From contig CALDZL010000070.1 of the NCBI GenBank assembly GCA_937944295.1, positions 1 through 40,179 of the forward strand: DNA of 40,179 nucleotides. The letters are read 5' to 3'. Shown piece by piece: positions 34,782 through 40,179 of this stretch. Positions within the stretch are counted from its first letter, which is position 1; each line of letters starts with the position of its first letter. The stretch is from an uncultured Sphingorhabdus sp. Its GTDB lineage: Bacteria > Pseudomonadota > Alphaproteobacteria > Sphingomonadales > Sphingomonadaceae. A program made the translations under genes and the position numbers. Below the pieces are notes generated by a model that ran no database searches, was not told the DNA's origin, and saw nothing but the letters and a program-made list of their open reading frames with translations.

Positions 34782-35903
34782 CTAAACGAATTTACCGTTT
34801 GGTGATTTTGGTTGTCGCTCAATGGCCATAATAATTCCAATACAAATCATTATTGTCATCATTGATGAGCCACCATGACTTAAAAAAGGCAGAGGAATAC
34901 CGACAACAGGGGCCAATCCCATGACCATCATCAAATTAACTGCAATGTAGAAAAAAATAGTGCAACACAGCCCTGCTGCTACTAATTTTCCGTATCTGGA
35001 GGCGCTGTTAACAGACACCATCATACCCCAGCGTAGCAATATGTAAAATCCCAATATGGTTGCTAGCCCGCCGATTAATCCCCATTCTTCTGCCATAGTA
35101 GCAAAAACGAAATCTGTGTGACCTTCGGGTAAATAATCTAAATGGCTCTGTGTACCGTTTAGAAACCCCTTACCACTAAGCCCACCAGAACCAATTGCAA
35201 TAGCCGATTGATTGACATGATATCCAGCACCTAGTGGATCATCTTCTGGTGATAAAAAAGTGGTCACACGTTTTTGTTGATAGGGTTCTAATGCAAAGAA
35301 ATAAGCGAAAGGTATCAGTAGCGCCACAGCAGCGCCTGAAATAGTAAACCATTTTAGAGGTAAACCTGCCAAAAACATAACCACTACGCCGCCAAAGATA
35401 ATTGCCAATGTTGTTCCGAGATCAGGTTGTAATAATACCAAAGCAGCTGGTAAAGTTAGTATTACTGCTGGTGGCAGTAACGATATTAAATCACCAGAGC
35501 GTGATGGTGGTAATCGATCATAAAACCAGGCAATGGCTAAAACAACAGCTGGTTTCATAAGTTCCGATGGTTGTATACGCATAAACCCTAGATTGAGCCA
35601 TCTTTGACTACCACCGCCCAAACTACCTACAATTTCAACGCCAATTAGCATCAATAAAACACCAACATATATAGGAAATGTCATTGTCTTCCAAAAATCT
35701 AATGGTAAACGTGACATGACAATAGCTGCTGCTAGCATGATCAAAAACCGTATTAAGTGCGGCGCTGCCCATGGCATCATATTCCCATCTGCAGCGGAGT
35801 ATAAAATTATTACACCAAAACAAGCAAGGGCAATAAGCAAGAATATTATGCGCCATGGTAGATTAGATATTTGCGCTGGTACTATACTGTTATGACTGCT
35901 CAT
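34782..35903 (-). CDS. rodA: RodA peptidoglycan glycosyltransferase
   Basis: 373 residues, about ten membrane helices, SEDS family. It polymerises glycan strands from lipid II in the elongasome together with PBP2. Landmarks are GGSQRWLNLGFMRIQPSELMKPA, VLLQPDLGTTLA, PEGHTDFVFATMAEEWG and GIPLPFLSHGGSSMM. The ATG overlaps the stop of the PBP2 gene by four bases (ATGA), keeping the partner enzymes in balance. It is the last gene of the mreBCD-mrdA-rodA cluster; the 140 bases after it up to the M23 gene are AT-rich without a clear terminator. Confidence 0.97.
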   Translation of the reverse strand: MSSHNSIVPAQISNLPWRIIFLLIALACFGVIILYSAADGNMMPWAAPHLIRFLIMLAAAIVMSRLPLDFWKTMTFPIYVGVLLMLIGVEIVGSLGGGSQRWLNLGFMRIQPSELMKPAVVLAIAWFYDRLPPSRSGDLISLLPPAVILTLPAALVLLQPDLGTTLAIIFGGVVVMFLAGLPLKWFTISGAAVALLIPFAYFFALEPYQQKRVTTFLSPEDDPLGAGYHVNQSAIAIGSGGLSGKGFLNGTQSHLDYLPEGHTDFVFATMAEEWGLIGGLATILGFYILLRWGMMVSVNSASRYGKLVAAGLCCTIFFYIAVNLMMVMGLAPVVGIPLPFLSHGGSSMMTIMICIGIIMAIERQPKSPNGKFV

Positions 35904-37861
35904 ATTTCATCCTCTACTGTGTTAGTTTCGGATGTAGTTTCTTCTTCATTGATCTGATTTTTTTCAGCATCTTTATTTTGTCTATAACGGGCTAAGTCAG
36001 CAGCCATGCGCTGTTCGATTGTTCCGCCCCATGCGCTCTCAAGAGCGTTAAGCGTTTCCATGGCTTTTTCTTTATCGTAAATAAAGGTTAGAACATCGCG
36101 TGCTATTGGGTATGCAGCGCCCGAACCACCACCATGTTGAATGACAACTGCTGCAGCATAGCGCGGGTTATCATGCGGCGCGTAGCAGACAAATAGGCCA
36201 TGATCGCGATGTTTCCATTCGGTTGATCGCCTGCCATCGCGCCGAATAGCAGTAACTTGTGAAGTTCCAGTTTTTCCTGCCATTTTCACATCATCGAGCG
36301 GTAATTGGCCTCTGGTTGCTGTTCCACCAGCGACATTGACAACCCTGAACATGCCTTCGCGTATGATATTTAAAGATTCTTTTGGAAAGGTAAGGCTGGG
36401 AGTTTTTTTACCCGTATTTGCAACAATATTGGGTAATATTTTACGCCCAGAGGCTAAACGTGCCGTCATAATTGCGAGTTGGAAAGGGCTCGCCAGAACG
36501 TATCCTTGCCCAATAACTGCGTTGAGAGAATCGGCCGATGTCCATTTACGATTATGTTTTTTTTCTAACCATTTGCTATCTGGTACAGTACCATAATATT
36601 GGGATGTAAAGGGCAGGTTAAATTCTTGACCCAAACCCAAAGTCCGCGCAACAGGCGCAATTTTATCATAACCAATTCGACGCCCCATTGTGTAGAAATA
36701 AGTATTACAACTTCGCTTTATTGCGTCTGCCATATTGATATTACCGTGACGGCCCAAGCAATTAAACCGTCTATTACCAAGCGTATAACCGCCATTACAA
36801 AATACAGTCTCTTCGGCACTAATTCCCTGTTCTAAAATGGCTAGTCCCGCCAATGGCTTTAGCGTTGAACCAGGTGGGTATAGCCCTTGTAAAGATTTAT
36901 TCAGGAGTGGCACTGTTCTATCTTCGCGTAGCCAAGCATATTCAGATACACCTATCCCTTGGGAAAAACTATTGGGGTCAAAGGATGGCATAGAAGCCAT
37001 TGTCAAAATATCACCCGTTAAACAATCTATCACAACAACAGAGCCAGATTCTATACCGAGCCGCCGCGCAGCATAATTATGTAGATCAATATCAATAGTT
37101 AATTTTACAGGCTTACCAGGGGTATCCTCACGTGAACTTAATTCTCTAACTATCTTTCCACGCGCTGTTACTTCGACGCGCTTTGCACCTGGTTTGCCTT
37201 GTAAGATATTTTCAAATTTACGTTCTAAATTATCCTTACCAATTTTAAAACCCGGTGTGATGAGCAAAGGGTCTCTATTCTTTTGATATTCTTCGGCTGA
37301 AACGGGTCCAACATAACCTATAAGATGCCCTACAGCGGCACCGCTTGGATAGAATCTTGAAAAGCCCTGACGTGGAGATACGCCAGGTAAGTCGGGCAAA
37401 CGCACACTTATAAGAGCAAAATCTTCATAATCTAAACCCGATGCGATTTGCACAGGTTGAAAACCAGATGATTGTTCTAATTCTCTGTTAATTCGGGTAA
37501 CTTCATCATCATTTAATGATAATAATTTTGTCAGAGTTGCAACAGTTCTCTCTTTATTTACCAAACGATCAGGAATGATATCAACACGAAAATCGGTCCT
37601 ATTAGTGGCAATAGGTTTCCCATTCCTATCGATAAACCAGCCGCGTCTTGGCGGAACAAGTGTTAAGTTTACGCGATTGCTTTCTGATAATAATGTATAT
37701 TTTTCTTTTTCAGCTATGGCAATATAGGTCATACGTGCCCCTATTGCTAATCCAAATACAGCTTGCACTCCGCCAACAAACATAGCTCGTCGCGTAAAAG
37801 AGAATTCTTGCTTTACCGCCGACATTGCAATGGTGCTTTTATTTTTTTTACGTCCTATCAT
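35900..37861 (-). CDS. mrdA: Penicillin-binding protein 2
   Basis: 653 residues. The ATG at 37861 overlaps the mreD stop by four bases (ATGA) and is preferred over 37876. One N-terminal membrane helix is followed by a dimerisation region (VPPRRGWFIDRNGKPIATN) and the transpeptidase domain. The catalytic S332 lies in GSTLK, SCN in KRSCNTYFY and K530-T-G in AGKTGTSQV. It cross-links new peptidoglycan during side-wall growth with RodA. An acidic tail (NEEETTSETNTVEDE) ends it. The usual partners mreC, mreD and rodA surround it. Confidence 0.97.
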   Translation of the reverse strand: MIGRKKNKSTIAMSAVKQEFSFTRRAMFVGGVQAVFGLAIGARMTYIAIAEKEKYTLLSESNRVNLTLVPPRRGWFIDRNGKPIATNRTDFRVDIIPDRLVNKERTVATLTKLLSLNDDEVTRINRELEQSSGFQPVQIASGLDYEDFALISVRLPDLPGVSPRQGFSRFYPSGAAVGHLIGYVGPVSAEEYQKNRDPLLITPGFKIGKDNLERKFENILQGKPGAKRVEVTARGKIVRELSSREDTPGKPVKLTIDIDLHNYAARRLGIESGSVVVIDCLTGDILTMASMPSFDPNSFSQGIGVSEYAWLREDRTVPLLNKSLQGLYPPGSTLKPLAGLAILEQGISAEETVFCNGGYTLGNRRFNCLGRHGNINMADAIKRSCNTYFYTMGRRIGYDKIAPVARTLGLGQEFNLPFTSQYYGTVPDSKWLEKKHNRKWTSADSLNAVIGQGYVLASPFQLAIMTARLASGRKILPNIVANTGKKTPSLTFPKESLNIIREGMFRVVNVAGGTATRGQLPLDDVKMAGKTGTSQVTAIRRDGRRSTEWKHRDHGLFVCYAPHDNPRYAAAVVIQHGGGSGAAYPIARDVLTFIYDKEKAMETLNALESAWGGTIEQRMAADLARYRQNKDAEKNQINEEETTSETNTVEDEI

Positions 37862-38430
37862 CGGCGTAATCGCCAATTATCGACTGCAGCACAAAATCTG
37901 ACGACTAATGGATATAATGCTATTGAGAATATTATTTGAGGCAATATCAGCCATAGATTGGGTCGCACCTGTATCATTGAAATTATCAACAATGATGCTA
38001 TAATATATATAGCAATAAATATAGAAGCAATCAACCAATCTAATATATGGTCACGCCAGATTATACGGCTGTCAATAAACTCACTCACAAGCATCGCAAT
38101 AGACCACATAAGGGCAGCACTACCGAATAATGCGCCGCTAAAAATATCGTCAAAGATACCAAAGGGAAGCCCTACCCACATTGGCCACATTCCAGGGCGT
38201 AATAAACGCCAAGCAATAAAAATCATAAAACCAAATGGTGGTAAAATCGGTAAATCACTAAAAAATGGCAGAGTTGTCATCAATGATCCCATCAATACAG
38301 ATAGGATTGGAGCAAATAAAATGCGCCATTGCGAATGCCGTCTGTTAATGCGTGATTGATAGGAGCGACTACCAAAGAGAGGGAAGCTTTTTCTTCGTTT
38401 GCGTCTTATAAAGCGTTCTTTATGGCTCAT
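37858..38430 (-). CDS. mreD: Rod shape-determining protein MreD
   Basis: 190 residues, five likely membrane helices, with a basic N-terminus (KERFIRRKRRKSFP). MreD is poorly conserved in sequence, but size, hydrophobicity (WVGLPFGIFDDIFSGALFG is the recognisable part) and position between mreC and mrdA identify it. It is an inner-membrane part of the elongasome. It overlaps mreC upstream and mrdA downstream by four bases each. Confidence 0.92.
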   Translation of the reverse strand: MSHKERFIRRKRRKSFPLFGSRSYQSRINRRHSQWRILFAPILSVLMGSLMTTLPFFSDLPILPPFGFMIFIAWRLLRPGMWPMWVGLPFGIFDDIFSGALFGSAALMWSIAMLVSEFIDSRIIWRDHILDWLIASIFIAIYIIASLLIISMIQVRPNLWLILPQIIFSIALYPLVVRFCAAVDNWRLRR

Positions 38431-39341
38431 GGCACTGCTGAACTGCTATCTAGTAGATTAGCTTCTTCTCTGATAATTTCTATCTCTTGATTAGCTGCGG
38501 GATCATATATCTCTAATATAGATGAATAATCGGTTGTAGCGGGATCAGCCAGAGGTTTTGCCAGACCGCTATCACCAGATTTTCCTATGATCGTAGCGAC
38601 AGGTATATTAGGAGGATAAAGGCCACCATTACCAGATGTGACTAATATATCGCCTTTTTGAAATGGATTAATGCCTAGGTCCAGAGGTTTTATTAATAAT
38701 GTACCGTCTGCATTACCTGTTGCAAAAGCCGCTAAACCATCAGATAATCGAATGATAGGCACGACATTGGCTGTGTCAGTTAATAATAATATGCGTGCTG
38801 TGGTTAAGCCTATTTCGGTGATACGCCCGATAAGACCTTTATCCGATATTACAGCTTGTCCCGCCACCATATTTTGGGTGCTTTTAACTGACATAATAGC
38901 AAGCCTGCGACCGCTGGTGGCGCTGGTACTGATAAGGCGACCCGTACTAATAATTTTCAATTGCTCATTTTGTATATTTCCAATGAACAGTTTTAATCTT
39001 TTATTTTCAAGTTTGGTAATGCGCAATTCTAAATTTTCTTTTTTTAGTTCCTCTATTTTTCTGTTCATCGCTTTATTTTTGGACGCGGCATCCCAATAAT
39101 ATGATATATTTTCACTGCTATCAACTGCGGTTCTTCTGATACTGTTAAAGAAACGACCAATGGGCGCACTTGCTTCTGCACCAACAATACGCAAGGCTGA
39201 AAAGCCCTTTGGATCGAGAATGGAAATAAGAAGTAATAGAGCGCCAATAATTGCACCCGCAATTGCGAGCACATAAGTAGCAAAAATACTGTATTGCGCC
39301 TTTCTGGAAAATCCAGGGCGCCGGTTTTTTGGCGGCGCCAT
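38427..39341 (-). CDS. mreC: Rod shape-determining protein MreC
   Basis: 304 residues. One N-terminal membrane helix (about 16-42), a coiled coil (NKAMNRKIEELKKENLELR, about 89-107), then the periplasmic double beta-barrel with AVISDKGLIGRITEIG, ARILLLTDTANVVPI and GDILVTSGNGGLYPP. It organises PBP2 and RodA in the periplasm and links them to MreB. AGGAG lies nine bases before the ATG, 16 bases after the mreB stop. The C-terminus is short and acidic. Confidence 0.96.
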   Translation of the reverse strand: MAPPKNRRPGFSRKAQYSIFATYVLAIAGAIIGALLLLISILDPKGFSALRIVGAEASAPIGRFFNSIRRTAVDSSENISYYWDAASKNKAMNRKIEELKKENLELRITKLENKRLKLFIGNIQNEQLKIISTGRLISTSATSGRRLAIMSVKSTQNMVAGQAVISDKGLIGRITEIGLTTARILLLTDTANVVPIIRLSDGLAAFATGNADGTLLIKPLDLGINPFQKGDILVTSGNGGLYPPNIPVATIIGKSGDSGLAKPLADPATTDYSSILEIYDPAANQEIEIIREEANLLDSSSAVP

Positions 39342-39357
39342 GCCCCATTCTCCTTTC

Positions 39358-40179
<822 letters not shown>

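Noticed and set aside
38671-39099. 142-codon plus-strand frame
   Set aside because: Shadow of mreC; no initiation signal.

Overview
The window reads as a chromosomal segment of a sphingomonad-like alphaproteobacterium with an unusually AT-rich genome. The assignment rests on family content and gene order: argD-argF-hslO; an NDUFA12-DUF2155 pair convergent with aat; a CC_3452-type secreted protein; a double cold-shock-domain protein beside a DUF192 protein; an RxKD-type bifunctional Rsh; and mreBCD-mrdA-mrdB. No rRNA, tRNA, insertion sequence or CRISPR array was seen. Most of the window is housekeeping and envelope genes with short spacers.

Layout. 1-1310: 3' end of glmS, then a two-gene unit (Panacea-domain protein plus a coupled 137-residue partner) that looks like a toxin-antitoxin module. 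1345-8755: S9 peptidase (-), alternative oxidase (+), DUF4349 lipoprotein (-), an AT-rich gap with a possible 59-codon ORF, a membrane diguanylate cyclase (+), an alpha/beta hydrolase-OsmC fusion coupled to a GFA-family protein, and a terminator. 8800-12627: argD, argF and hslO, a DUF3617 protein, and a likely small RNA ending in a strong terminator.

12630-17450 (-): a complete vitamin B12 uptake operon, btuB-btuF-btuC-btuD, with every junction overlapping, preceded by a clear cobalamin riboswitch. An 18-codon upstream ORF and a GC-rich hairpin lie between the riboswitch and btuB.

17543-23733: aat overlaps the DUF2155 gene by 346 nt in antisense. Then come NDUFA12, DUF192, a double cold-shock protein, a DUF2807 protein and CarD, all on the minus strand. 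A divergent HxlR regulator / CC_3452 pair follows, with a near-perfect 32-bp palindrome between them. 23769-30893: rsh, recX (-), a stand-alone fatty acyl-AMP ligase and a PAS-GGDEF-EAL protein. 30909-40179 (-): ArsC-like reductase, gamma-carbonic anhydrase, hemB, an M23 peptidase, and the cell elongation cluster mreB(partial)-mreC-mreD-mrdA-rodA.

How the genes work together. Three signalling layers are visible: ppGpp (Rsh, with CarD as a transcription partner), c-di-GMP (two GGDEF proteins, one with EAL) and RNA-based control (riboswitch, two candidate small RNAs or attenuators). The least explained items are the Panacea pair, the conserved-looking antisense overlap at aat, the HxlR palindrome, the candidate small RNAs and the riboswitch uORF.
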